DNA of 64,000 nt from Eutrigla gurnardus (GCA_963514095.1 OY741283.1:6920906-6984905); one strand, 5' to 3'. Counted from the stretch's first letter, positions 23,176 to 34,746 are shown. Program-made: numbers and translations. Notes: a model not told the origin generated them from the letters alone.

Positions 23176-26100
23176 ATGGGCAGTGCTGGTGAAACCCTCA
23201 GTAAAGAACAGGTTTTGCGGTCAACCTATGTGAACTGCTGTAGTAATCTTCCTGATGACAAAACAGTGATTGTTGTGGGGTCACAAAGAGTGGAAGGAGC
23301 TAGTGACCTGTTTTATGCTCCAGTATCCATCGGAGCCCAGTCCACATTGAGAGGGATGCTTGATTCAGGGAGCATGTAATGCACGCTAAGTGTGGAGGCA
23401 GAGTCCAAGCTTAGAGCTGCTGGTGTTCTCCCGAGTCCTCTGCCTGTGCCCGAGAAGGTGGTCCTTGTTGGCTGTGGTGGCCTTACGACACAACCCAGAT
23501 GTATCTATGACCTCAGCATTGAGATTTATGGATCTAAATTCATTGTGCCAACTTTCCTTGTTCCAGGGCAAAGGGACGAGCTTATCATTGGAAGCAATGT
23601 TATCAGGCCCATGATACAGAGGATGAAGTCTGACGAGAAGTATTGGGAGCTCATCTGCTCCAACACCTCAGACCCTGTGTGTGAGCAGTTTCTTCAGTTG
23701 CTCAGTTGCATCACCCGCTGGTCGGGCCCTGAACTGCCCGCCAAGATTGGCACCGTTGGGTTACGCCAGGCTGTCACCCTCGCACCACAGCAAGAGTATC
23801 TGGTGTGGGGGAAGTTGCCAAGTAGTGCTCCTGTGTCACCTGGGAGCACTGTCATCGTAGAGCCCACCTCTTCCCGTTCCGCCCCTAAAGACATTATTAT
23901 CGGGCGGGTTGTGGCACCCATGTGGGGAGATCGCTGGGTCCCGATGAAGATCCTCAACCCAACTAAGAGACCTGTGACACTGCGCCGCAATGCAAGAGTG
24001 GCAGATGTCTTTCCTTGTATCGCTGTGGAGGGCCTTCCCATCTCCCAGGGTGTGAGTATGCCACAGGCTGGTCAGGCAGCTGACCCTGCCTCCAACTCAG
24101 ATATCTCCTCTGCCCCCTTTCAGCAGCTTAAGGACTGTGGATTGGCGGATATCAACCTTGAAGGCTGTGAAGTGTCCGATAGATGGAAACGGCGGTTGGC
24201 TGACCTTGTGATCACCTATCAGGATGTCTTCTCCAAGGACAAGCTGGATTGTGGGGAGGCAAAGGAGTTTGTACATCGTATTCACCTCACCGATGATCGG
24301 CCCTTCCGGCTACCCTATCGGCGTGTCCCTCCAGCTCACTATCATAAACTGAGAGAGGTGCTGTCTGAGATGGAGTTGAAGAGTATCATCAGTAAGTCAG
24401 TCAGTGAATATGCTTCGCCGCTGGTCCTGGTCTGGAAGAAGTCAGGAGACTTGAGGATCTGCACTGACTTTCGCTGGCTTAATGCCAAGACTGTCAAGGA
24501 TGCCCACCCGCTGCCCCACCAAGCCGACTGCCTTGCCGCCCTTGGTGGAAACGCCTTTTTCAGCACCATGGATCTCACATTGGGGTTCTACAACATCCCC
24601 CTCCATGAGTCTGACAGACGGTACATGGCCTTTACAACACCCTTAGGCCTGTACGAGTACAACAGGCTTCCCCAAGGCCTGTGCAACAGTCCCGCATCCT
24701 TTATGCGGATGATGATCAGTGTCTTCGGTGACTTGAACTTCTCCAGTCTCCTCTGCTATTTGGATGACCTGCTCGTCTTTGCTCCATCTGAAGAGGAAGC
24801 CCTGACACGACTGGAGACAGTCTTCTCACGTCTCAGGACCGACAACCTGAAGTTGGCACAGAAGAAGTGCCACTTCCTTCGAAAGTCTGTGAAGTTTCCA
24901 CATGGTGGACAGCAGTGGTGTCTCAGTTGATCAGGAGAAAGTGAAGGCCATCTCAGCTTTCAGCAAGGGGGACCTCATGAATGACGACGGCCGCACTCCA
25001 TCTCAGCGGAAGGTCAAACCTTCCCCGGGATGGTGTTGTATTATCAACATTTCATTCCTGGCTGCTCTTCCATCGCAAAGCCGCTCTACACCTTGACCGC
25101 AGGGCAGAAGAGGAGTGCTAAAGGCTCTCTTGGTCGGCGGAAGGCTGGCACCTTCAGAGAACTGACTCCTCAGGATTGGACTCCTGCCTGTGAGAAGGCG
25201 TTTGAGGATCTGAAAAGCGCACTCCTCAACAGTGTGGTGCTGGCACATCCAGACTTTGATAGGCCTTTCATCCTCTCCACCGATGCTTCCCTTGACGGTC
25301 TGGGCGCTGTCCTGTCCCAGGTGCCGGTTGGCGAGGAGAGAGCAAGACCCATCGCTTTTGCAAGCAAATCTCTCAGTCGCAGTCAAGCCAATTATCCTGC
25401 TCACAGGCTAGAGTTCTTGGCTGTTAAGTATGCGGTTTGCGATAAGTTCAGCCACTGGCTCAAGGGCCACAGATTCACTGTCTGGTCGAACAACAATCCT
25501 CTCACATACATCTTGACCAAGCCAAAGCTTGATGCCTGTGAGCAGCGTTGGGTCTCTAAACTGGCTCCGTATTCCTTCGAGATCAAACACATTCCCGGCA
25601 GATTGAATGTGGTGGCGGATGCTCTAAGTAGGGACCCCTTTGTGAGGCCTTTGAGGGAGCGGTTGCTGTGTGAACCTTACTCTGGGCTGCTGGACCAGGC
25701 CTGTGCTGTCAATGATGGATCTGTGCAGGACACCTTCCGCTTCACCTGCCAGCCACAGTCACTGGGAGGTCCCTCTACCTCGGCTGCCATTGATGGTTCA
25801 TTGTCTGAGGATGATGTCTCCTCTCTTCTCTCCTCCTTCGACGAGTGGGCCTCCACTCCTAGGCAGTGTGCAGCCTCTCTTGCTGACCACCTCACCACCT
25901 TGGAACCTCCTGGCCAGGACGTGTTACCTTCCCTGTCTCTCACTGACCTTCAGTCACACCAGCAACAGGACCCAGTCATCTCAAGGGTGGCTCAGTATGT
26001 TGACAGAAAACACAGGCCCTCCAGACGCGAACGCTGCAATGAGAGTCAGCCAACTCTGAGAGTCCTTAAGCAGTGGGATAAACTGGCACTCCTGAACAAC

Positions 26101-27720
26101 ATCCTCTATAGAGTCACAAAGGCCCCCTTGACCAAGCAGAAGAGGTTTCAGTTTGTTGTGCCTGAGACCTTGAAGGCAGATGCATTGTCTGGTGTTCATG
26201 AGCACGCTGGTCATCAAGGTCAGCCCCGCACACTTTCTCTGGCTCGCCAGCGGTTTTTCTGGTACGATATGGAGAAGGATGTCCGCAATCATGTGAAGTG
26301 CTGCCACAGATGTGTCCTCAGCAAGACCCCTGAGCCTTCTGCAAGGGCCCCACTGGAGAGCATTAAGACCTCTGCCCCTCTGGAACTTGTGTGTATCGAC
26401 TTTTGGTCAGCTGAAGACAGTAACAACAAGTCTGTGGACGTTCTCGTGATCACTGATCACTTCACGAAGCTGGCACATGCTTTCCCCTGTCAGGACCAGA
26501 CTGCCAGGAGGGTGGCCAAGAAGCTGTGGGACAGCTTTTTCTGCATTTATGGCTTCCCTCAGCGCCTTCACTCTGACCAGGGAGCAAACTTTGAAAGTGA
26601 ACTGATTGCTGAGCTCTTGAAGTTGTCAGGGGTTGACAAGTCCCATACCTCGCCATATCATCCTATGGGTAACGGAGGTACAGAGAGGTTTAACCGCACC
26701 CTAGGCAACATGTTGAGATCTCTACCCCTTTGTTCCAAACAGAAATGGCCACAGATGCTCCAGACCATGACCTTTGTATACAACTGCACTGTTCATGAGA
26801 CCACCGGGTTTGCGCCTTTCTATCTGATGTTCGGGAGGGTCCCTAGGCTGCCGGTTGACCTTCTCTTCAAGAACGTACTACATGATGTGACTGTGTGTGA
26901 CTACGATGCCTATGTGAAGTCACTTTTGGAAGACCTGCACTGTGCCATGGAACTGGCTCAGAAGAACTGCACGGCTGAGCAGAGACATCAGTGTGACCAG
27001 TACAACAGACAGGTCAAAGCTCAGCCTCTGTCTCTCGGTGACCAGGTGCTGCTCGCAAACAAGGGCGTCAGGGGGAAATGTAAGCTTTCTGACAGGTGGT
27101 CGCCTGTTGTTTACACAGTGGTGGCCTTGAAACCTGCGCTGCATATCTACAGGATCAGGGATCAGGAGGGAAATTAACGTGTTGTTCACCGGAACCTGCT
27201 GCTGCAGGTCAACTTCCTGCCCCTGGATGATGCTTTGAATGGTAATGCTGCTCCTGCGTCCATGCCTGTCTCTAGTGTGACCAATGTCCCTCCTACGTCT
27301 GATTGGCACGAGACTGGGATGTCTGGATTGGAAACTGCAGCTGCAACAGGTGAGCCATCCCTTGCTGGTTCCCTCTCGAGTGTTGACGACTGGGATGATG
27401 GCCGCACTGCCTCTTGGGTCCGTGAGCAATCCTCCATTGATGAGTCCCCTGATTCAGACTGTCCACCACCTCCCTCTGAGGTACCCTCCCCTGCTTCTGA
27501 TGGTCCCGTCACTGCTATGGATTCCCCAACAGCTGTCCCTGCCCCCCCATCACAACGATCACTTGCCCATTCCGATCTACCTCAGGCATCAAATGTAGAT
27601 AGCCAACTTACCTCACGATTTGGCAGAGCCATTAGGCCAGTTTGTCGTTTGATCGAGTCCATGGCACACGTGTCCATTCTAGAGGTTGAGCCAAGCTCCC
27701 GTGCTGTTATTCATGTGTGA
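23176..27720 (+). pseudogene. Gypsy pol (protease, RT, RNase H, integrase) with stops and frameshifts
   Basis: Protease shows its DSG site at about 23362-23370, followed at once by an in-frame TAA (23377-23379). RT reads on from 23392 with the polymerase motif YLDD at 24757-24768. The frame breaks near 24895 and returns to the original frame by about 25030, just after the RT palm/thumb. RNase H (STDASLDGLGAVLSQ) follows. Integrase has the HHCC finger (HEHAGHQGQ, CCHRC) and the D-D-E core (CIDFW, SDQGANFE, GGTERFNRT). A second in-frame TAA at 27175-27177 interrupts the C-terminus, which continues in the same frame to 27720 with low-complexity sequence. The element therefore could not make an intact polyprotein. 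Confidence 0.9.
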
Positions 27721-28071
27721 GATGTATGAGTCAGGGTGGCTTGCTGCTGATGTGTTTCTTTTTAGGGTGTGTTTTTAGGCCAATCTTTCTGTTGTGATAG
27801 TATTATGCTGCTGTGTGAAACCAATTTTTTTTTTTTGTCTGATTTACACACATTGTTTGGCCTGAGTATGTGTGGTGTATAAGGCACCTCACTTTGTCTA
27901 TTGAGTATTATGAGTTCTTGCTAGGCGCCAAGCATGTCTCTAATTCTCTTATCCTTTAGATAGGAAGCTCATTTTGCTGGTTCATCGTCACTGTATTGTG
28001 TTGGTGTATTTTCTTTATGGCCAGTGTGTTTGTAAATGTGGATTGTTTAACCCAGAATTTTGTGTAATTCT

Positions 28072-28082
28072 AGGGGGGTGAA
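28072..28082 (+). other. Polypurine tract of Gypsy element
   Basis: A purine-rich run with six G residues lies directly before the 3' LTR. This is where plus-strand synthesis is primed. The 27721-28071 stretch before it is non-coding. Confidence 0.8.
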
Positions 28083-28447
28083 TGTAACAGAGTCAATTAT
28101 ACAGCAGTGATGTTTAGTATATTATAATTACACAAAATCTGTTCTAATAGTTATTACCTGACATGTGTGGCCTCCTAAGTCAGTATGTGGAACGTTTGAG
28201 ACTCAGTTTCTGTACCCTGACGTTCACTTTCGTGGGTCCCCCCTATAAATGTGTCCCACGCGTTTGCCTCTCCCCTTTTCCTGTTGTACTTGAGAGAGGA
28301 GCTCAAGCTGTAAATGATTGACGGGAGGATTTTGTTGTTTACACCTTTTGTCAGGGAGAATAAACGGAGATCGCCTCCAAAGATATCCCGGTCTGGGCCT
28401 CTTCATTAATACACAATGCAGACAACGCCAGAAACTAGCCGGTTACA
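28083..28447 (+). repeat. 3' LTR of Gypsy element
   Basis: 365 bases, the same length as the 5' LTR. I count about five differences, for example near the cctg(g/t)tgtact and cccgg(ga/tc)tggg positions. Confidence 0.95.
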
Positions 28448-29423
28448 TGTATACAAACATAACAGGCGTGAAAATTCAAATGTTTTTATGTTAGTTTAGG
28501 TAGTAGATTGGGTTACCTTCTTCATCCAAATTGAGTCAAATAGTTCTTCAAAAAGGATCCAGTTTCCTGCTAAACTCTTCCCCGACTGTTTCCTGCCAAG
28601 CAGTACAAGCCTCATGTCTCTGATTGGCTGCTTCTCCCCTGGAAAAGGTTTTTCATCAGTAAAAGTAATAATAACAAATCAACCAGGATTTGATAAATCA
28701 TTGATTACCTGCAAACAACTCTCTGAGTATTCTTTCTTGTCTCTGGGCGATTTGCCTCATCCTCTTTGCCATCTTGTGTCCAGCCTCTTTCCTGGCCTCT
28801 ATCTGCTCTGCATGGCCCAGGTCGACTTCATAATGGGGATCTTTGCTCCCTGCCCACATCTCCTCAATCTTCTCGAGGAGCTCCGTCACCTGTGCCCCAT
28901 CACAGCGGTCCGTGTTGTCCAGGACGTGATACGTGTTCCCGCACTTCTCCACCAGCCACTGCAGACCCGTCTCGCTCTCGATACGCTCTTCCACGGTCTT
29001 CACCCCCAGCCAGTCGCCTCTGGTGAACAGGACCATCGTGTGCTTCCACACCTCCTCCGTGAACAGACTCATGTGGTCCTGGACGGCTCTCCAGTACGAT
29101 GTGTTGAATGCGGACGCCAGGCCGACCACCAGGAGCACCGCGTGGGGCCCCGGGGGGCACAGGTGCACGCCGTTCTCTATTTGTCTCTATGTAGTTCCAG
29201 CCGGGGGAGTCGACCACTGTGAGCTTTCTGTCTGCCGCCACGCCGTGGCTTATTTCGCAGGAAAGTGTTGTCCTTCTGTGCGAAACAGCAAATGCCTTTC
29301 TTCCCAGAATGGTGTTTCCCGCTGAGCTCTTGGCTGACCACTGTGCTCCAACCATCGCCATTCTTAAATGAGTTGGTGGGGTTTTGCCACCTATACAGAA
29401 AGGGGAATCAAAACATATTCATG

Positions 29424-29424
<1 letters not shown>

Positions 29425-29459
<35 letters not shown>

Positions 29460-29466
29460 ACACAGT
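29425..29466. repeat. (CA)n microsatellite, unit A
   Basis: CA tract in the intron between GIMAP domains 1 and 2. The matching tract in unit B is about three times longer. Confidence 0.95.
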
Positions 29467-30819
29467 CACAAGACGCTTGATTTCACTCAATGTTTGAGGA
29501 AGTGTAAATGCTGTGTCATCAAGATCAATTGTGTTTAAAATGTGTTTATATTGTTGTAATTAAGGTTTTATTGTTGATGGAAGAAATGTTTCTAAGGAAT
29601 CAGTATATCAAGACACTGGCCGATATGTGTTCATATACATGTACTAAACTCAAATATTTATATCAGTGACTGCAACAACAATAAAAGTATGAGAAAATAT
29701 AATATATAGTATGAATTAATTAGAGAACTGTGTGACTGACCTTCTATTAGGGCTCTGAGTTTCCTTCTTTTTGTCTGTACTTCAGCAAACCTCTTTGACG
29801 CTCTTTCCACCGTTGCGTCCATTTTGACTCTCAGAGCAATCCCCAATGCACTATCAATACAATAGTGTCCACCAGCATTTTTTGCAACCATCGCCTCTAT
29901 TTTCTTGAGAAGGCTCTCGACTTGAGAGCCGTCCTGACTGCTGCTGGTGTCGAGAACATGCTTTCTATTTCCACATTGTTCAAGAATCGACTGAAGTGCT
30001 GGCCATGAACGGATTTTGTTTTCTAAAACTTTGTATCTTAATGGAGCGTCTGCAGTAAACAGCACAATGGTGTGATCGAACACTCCCTCGTGGAACAGCT
30101 GCAGGTTCTCCTCTAGTGAGCGTTTGAAGATCTCCGTGAACATTAAATCAACAGGGATCACTAGAAGAAAGGCGTGAGGCCCCGGGGGACACAGGTAGAC
30201 ACTGTTTTTGATTTCTGTCTGGTCCAGCTTCGGGGTGTTTTCTCGTGGGTAGTGCCACCACCAGCCTGGAGTATCAACCACAGTGACTTGTCTGCCGTGT
30301 ACCTCCTGCTGCCTCACCACACTCTGGGCTGTTCTACTTTTGGTCTGGAAAACTATTTTACCCAGTATGATGTTGCCAGATATAGTCTTTTTACTTTTAT
30401 TTTTACCAGTTAATTCTTTTCCCCCTATCAACACTATCCTCAACTCTGGGCGGTGGTGACTTTGCCCTGAAAAAAGAGGAGCAGTATTCTTTACACAATG
30501 CATATCAAATTGTACTTTCTGTATTATCAGTGATTTAATCACAATAAATGTATGCCTTTATAGTCATGAGATTGCATAAAGTGTACCTAATAAACTGGTT
30601 ACTGAGTGTATGAATAAAAAAATGAATAAAAAAGTCAAAGCAAGTTACGCGGCTAAACACCTATGTATAATTGCAATACTTCTACCTAACAAATAAATTA
30701 AATAAACACTTTACTCTATTATCTACAGTGACATCCAAGAGCATTATTTTCGACTTACCAGACGTAGAAACCTGTACATTTTCCATTGTTTCCACTGATG
30801 TTGACTTTCCTGCTTCCAT

Positions 30820-31433
30820 TGTGGAGCAATAATAATACAGTTGTAGACACACCAGATACTCGGTTTGTAAAAAAATAAAAAACAGACCAGGAAACAAAAA
30901 CTTATAGAGCACACGACACCACTTCGTATTCCTGAGTTTCGAGGGGAATACCAAGCATTTTAGAAGAACGTGTAAGACTTGCAGGGCCAGTTCTTGGCAT
31001 AGGAGGAGATGTAGGCATGTCAGGGGGCGCCTGTTGTGGCGACAACATAAAAACACACCTGGCTTGTTGCTTTCGACTGTCTATAACTTTCCATCCACCC
31101 CATTCCATTCACAGCAGAAATACAACACAGAAAGATGAGAGAGAGAGAGAGAGAGATTGATTCTGCTTATACGTAAAAAAAAAACCACATGAATTTATAT
31201 CTTTCTACAAATATCTACGCGGTAACATGGTCGTAGTAAAAAAGGTTATTTGTCGGATGGGGAAGAGTCACAAAACCTATGGCAGCTCAATGAAATTTCT
31301 ACAATTGAGAATTGTATACAAAGCTAAAATTAGTAGGTGATTAATCAACTAGATCGACAAACAAACAAATAGTTTGTAATTATTTTGATTAATGGGTTCA
31401 CTCATTTTTTTTTCAAGCAGAAATACCAAAACA
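30820..31433. other. Upstream region of GIMAP copy A
   Basis: Non-coding sequence upstream of the copy A start codon, also present upstream of copy B (38329-38916). It holds the 5' UTR and probably the promoter. A GA-rich repeat lies near 31138-31157. The L1-like element now separates it from the outer part of the unit. Confidence 0.5.
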
Positions 31434-33783
31434 AAGACAAGCTGCTGCCTCCCTTTCTGGACATGCTTGAAGAAGCATTCAAAATAAATTCCTTGCCACC
31501 TTCTCTCTCTAAAGCTCTTATTATGAACATTCTGAAGCCGGGTAAACCACCATCTAAATGTGAATCATATCGACCCATATCACTTTTAAATGCTGATGCA
31601 AAGCTTATAGCCAAAGTCATAGCAAAGAGGCTAGACAATCTCCTGCCAAGTCTAATTCATGTAGACCAAAATGGATTCGTTAGAGGCAGACAGGCGTTTC
31701 AAAATTTAAGAAGGGTGCTCAATGTTGTTCACAACGAAAAGGAAAGACCAGATGCGGCCATTCTATCCCTGGACGCTGAAAAAGCCTTCGACAGAGTAGA
31801 ATGGCCTTACTTATTTGAAATATTGCCCAGATTCGGTTTTGGAGAAAACATTGTTAAATGGATAAAACTGCTCTACAACAATCCCACTGCTGAAGTTCTG
31901 ACAAACACAATTATTTCAGAACCCTTTACACTAACCAGGGGTACCCGACAGGGGTGCCCATTGTCACCTCTCTTATTTGTCCTGTCGATCGAACCCCTAG
32001 CAATGACAATCAGATCCCACCCCTTAATAACAGGAGTTACAATTGGAAATTATGAACACCGTCTGGGCCTCTTTGCTGATGATATTGTTATATTCTTGAG
32101 ACACTTAGCGCAATCCTTACCAACACTTATAAAATTGTTGGACACTTTTGGAAGTATCTCTGGTTATAAGGTGAATAACACAAAATCTAATATTATGTTC
32201 TTTAGGAAGACTGAGAGGGACAACCCCCCATTAGTGAATACATTTCATAACTCACCTCATGGCTTTACCTATCTAGGAATAAAAATAACTCCAGATATCA
32301 ACGACATAGTTCATACAAACTACGATCCAATTTTAAAATCAGTATCAGAATCCCTTAAAAGATGGTCAGAGCTTCCCATTTCTATGATTGGCCGTGTCAA
32401 CATTATTAAGATGAATATCCTACCAAAACTTTTATATTTATTCCAATCTATCCCTTTGCAGCCCCCTTCTAATCTATTCCCCAAATTGAAAGAAATGACA
32501 ACAAACTTTATTTGGAACAACAAACGCCCAAGGCTTAGACTCACCCTACTTTACTTGCCATTCGAAAGAGGAGGACTGAAAGTTCCAAACTTTATCTGGT
32601 ATTATTGGGCGGCCCAGATTAGTGCAGCAATGTTCTGGTTCTCAGACAATTCCACAATACCCTGGGTCTCAATAGAAAATGCCAATACATCTCCTCTCCC
32701 ACTAAAGCTCTATCTGTATTCTAATACATTGAAAAATCTGCTTAAAGACACCCATAACCCATTCGTCAAGAATACAATAAGAGTCTGGTATAAAATTCAA
32801 TCTTACTTTAAAATAGACCCAGTTATTTCAGGCTTTACACCGATCTGGGGAAATAGCAGATTTTCTCCAGGCAAAAGGGACCTCGGCTTTAAATTGTGGG
32901 CAGAGAGAGGGATTAGTAAAGTTATGTATATGTACTGTATAATGAGGATGGTCTGCTTTACAGCTTTGATGATTTAAAAACAATCTATAATATACCTTCA
33001 AAACATTTTTTCAAATACCTACAAATTAGGAGTTATATTTTAACAGCACTCAAACAGTCCCCCTATAGACCACCTTTGTCTACTCTCGAACAGGCTGTTA
33101 TTGATCATCTTAAAGGACGCGGACAGGTCTCTTTGATTTACAAGATCCTTGTGAATGAATCTAAAGAATCATCAGATAAAAGTAGATTGGCCTGGTCTAG
33201 AGATTTGGATGTAGAGATAACTGAGGACGAATGGAAGAGAGTTTGCCATGATGCACAAACCCAGACTACCAATACCAGATACAAACTTTTACAATTTAAA
33301 TGGATCATGCGTACATACATAACTCCCTCTCTGCTACATCACTTTGATAATAATAACCCAGATGTATGTATTAAATGTGGTCTCGAAGAAGGAATATTGT
33401 TTCACTGCCTCTGGAGCTGCCCTAATATTAAAAGTTTTTGGGAAAAGGTAATTGAAACTATTTCAGATGTGATTTGCACCGTGTTGCCTGTCTGCCCCCG
33501 CATTTTTATCCTTGGAGTACTTCCACCAGATTTACAGTTGTCAAGTTTGAACAAAACAATTGTTATTCTCTGCTCCCTACTGGCTAAACACTGTATAGCA
33601 GTCACATGGAAAAGTACAGAGACTCCGACAGTGAGTCATTGGCTCAAAAGCCTCTCCAACTGTTTAGCTTTAGAAAAATTGACATATGCCTCCAAGGGGA
33701 AAATGAAAATGTTCTTTAAAGTGTGGGGACAATTTATGGGATTTCTTGAGAGCCACCAAGCAAGGGATTTACTTGATATTTAG
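31434..33783 (+). pseudogene. LINE ORF2 remnant: reverse transcriptase and C-terminal domain
   Basis: The first open part, ending at 32977, holds the RT fingers and palm (YRPISLLNADAKLIAKV, LDAEKAFDRVEW, RGTRQGCPLSPLLF) with the catalytic FADD motif. The frame then changes near 32930-32945. The C-terminal part, to 33783, carries a Cys/His motif (CIKCGLEEGILFHCLWSC). The RT sequence resembles vertebrate L1/Tx1 elements. The 5' truncation and the frameshift make it inactive. Confidence 0.9.
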
Positions 33784-34054
33784 ATTGTCATTTCTGATGC
33801 CAGTGCAAAATTTTGGAGCATAATTTCTATAGAAAATGCAGGTTGTAATTACTAATGTATCCTTTTTTTTTTTTTTTTTTTTTTTTTTAAGTATTATTAT
33901 TTACTTGTGATTTTTTTTTTAGGTATTATTATTTACTTGTGATTTGTTTTTTATTTGTTTTATATGTGAATATTTGTATTTGTCTATGTGTCTATTTGTT
34001 GAAAAATTTGAAAAGCCAATAAATATATTTCTAAAAAAAAAAAAAAAAAAAAAA
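31434..34054 (+). mobile_element. 5'-truncated L1/Tx1-like LINE with poly(A) tail and target duplication
   Basis: A 2.6-kb insert flanked by a perfect 15-bp duplication (AGAAATACCAAAACA at 31419-31433 and 34055-34069). Copy B holds one copy of this site at 38902-38916. The insert ends in a long A run (about 34033-34054), the hallmark of target-primed reverse transcription. It encodes only the RT and C-terminal part of ORF2. The endonuclease and ORF1 are absent, so it was truncated on insertion. T-rich tracts and a duplicated stretch (aggtattattatttacttgtg) lie in its 3' UTR at about 33865-33945. Confidence 0.95.
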
Positions 34055-34069
34055 AGAAATACCAAAACA

Positions 34070-34670
34070 TTTCTTGACTCCGACTTCTTAAATGTGAGAA
34101 TCCAATTTGCTGATATATCTGTTTTATATCAGTGTCAGGTGAATATATTTAGGTCAGTCAAAACAAGACATTTGAATACATCACCATTAGTACTGGGAAA
34201 TAGTATATACCGGTATATCATTTTGTGACTATTTTCTGAAATTTAATATAACATGTTATTAATTTATTATTTAAGAAAATATTTGTCAAATTAATTGACA
34301 ATTAAAATAGTTGAAAAACATTCACACACTTCTATACAAGTTACTTATGATGAGGAAAGTTCAGTATAGTTGTATTGCTTTCATTGTAATGTTTATCTTG
34401 ACAAATATTACCACTATTGTAAAGTTCACGTGTTAATATATTGTATAATATGTAATATAAATGTAAAAAGTTGGTGATTCAGGCTTTCATGTTGATTTGG
34501 TTTGATGCAGCCAGCAGAGGTAGCTGCCACTTTCCCCTCCTCCTCCAAACGCTGCAACACCACGCCATCTTTGTTATGGTCTAACTACGTCATGCGATGA
34601 CGGGGCCCTTTTCTCCCCTGCGATTGGTGGAATTCGGTCATGCCAAAGGTCACGTATATTGATAAATAAT
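34070..34670. other. Outer part of unit A and the A/B junction
   Basis: A/T-rich sequence shared with 38917-39500, ending in a GC-richer stretch (34560-34660) that copies the left half of the atad5 promoter: ctacgtcatgc, a GATTGG (CCAAT-box) element and ccaaaggtcacg. At 34660 the match to the atad5 side stops. Ten bases (34661-34670) separate it from the start of unit B. No gene is seen. Confidence 0.7.
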
Positions 34671-34746
34671 AAATCTAGCTGTCCAGACACAAGAAATAAA
34701 ATCCACTAATTTCCTGTCGCTGTAGATAGTTCAACATCCGTTTTGC

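Larger units (their letters stand above)
20627..28447 (+). mobile_element. Ty3/Gypsy LTR retrotransposon, full length but defective
   Basis: Two direct LTRs of 365 bases (20627-20991, 28083-28447) enclose a tRNA-His-type primer site, gag, pol in the order protease-RT-RNase H-integrase, and a polypurine tract. That order is diagnostic of Ty3/Gypsy. LTR ends are TGTAAC...GTTACA. Flanks are GGTA (20623-20626) and TGTA (28448-28451). Copy B keeps a single TGTA at 35792-35795, so a 4-bp target duplication with one later change is likely. The LTRs differ at about five positions by eye, so the insertion is fairly recent. The element lies antisense in the GIMAP copy A intron. Coding lesions make it non-autonomous. 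Confidence 0.96.
19566..30819 (-). pseudogene. GIMAP8-like gene, copy A: three AIG1 domains, frameshifted and split by a retrotransposon
   Basis: GIMAPs are septin-like GTPases of immune cells, and three AIG1 domains is the GIMAP8 layout. Minus-strand exons: 30819-30759 (start), 30466-29741 (domain 1), 29390-28709 (domain 2), 28638-28517 (P-loop of domain 3), 20603-19946 (rest of domain 3), 19852-19566 (C-terminus). Domain 1 has a degenerate P-loop (TGKNKSKKTISGN) and a G4 that reads LFTADA. Domain 2 has AKS in place of GKS. Domain 3 keeps GRKQSGKS, with VETPGW as G3 and LFTWGD as G4. Compared with copy B, exon 3 lacks a net 29 bases near 29181-29190, which shifts the frame inside domain 2 before its conserved CPPGPHA segment. 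A 7.8-kb antisense Gypsy element splits the intron between exons 4 and 5. A truncated product, or domain 1 alone, could still be made. Confidence 0.8.
18797..34660. repeat. Tandem segmental duplication, unit A (with three insertions)
   Basis: This block is repeated in the same orientation at 34671-39499. Matching landmarks include the shared left edge (aaatctagctgtcc at 18797 and 34671), all six GIMAP exons and introns, the upstream A/T-rich block, and the right edge (tcacgtatatt at about 34660 and 39500). Unit A is 15.9 kb only because of inserts at 18854-19546, 20627-28447 and 31434-34054. Without them it is about 4.7 kb. Confidence 0.92.

Noticed and set aside
28614..29222. 202-codon plus-strand ORF, with its twin of 189 codons at 35958-36527
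   Set aside because: It is the antisense shadow of GIMAP domain 2. The minus strand has the AIG1 motifs and matching splice sites.
30943..30952. NF-kappaB-like site (ggggaatacc) upstream of both GIMAP copies, also at 38452-38461
   Set aside because: It has one mismatch to the consensus and no supporting cluster. Short motifs like this occur by chance.
30902..31108. 68-codon minus-strand ORF upstream of GIMAP copy A
   Set aside because: It is not preserved as an ORF in copy B, where indels break it, and it shows no domain. More likely 5' UTR or promoter.
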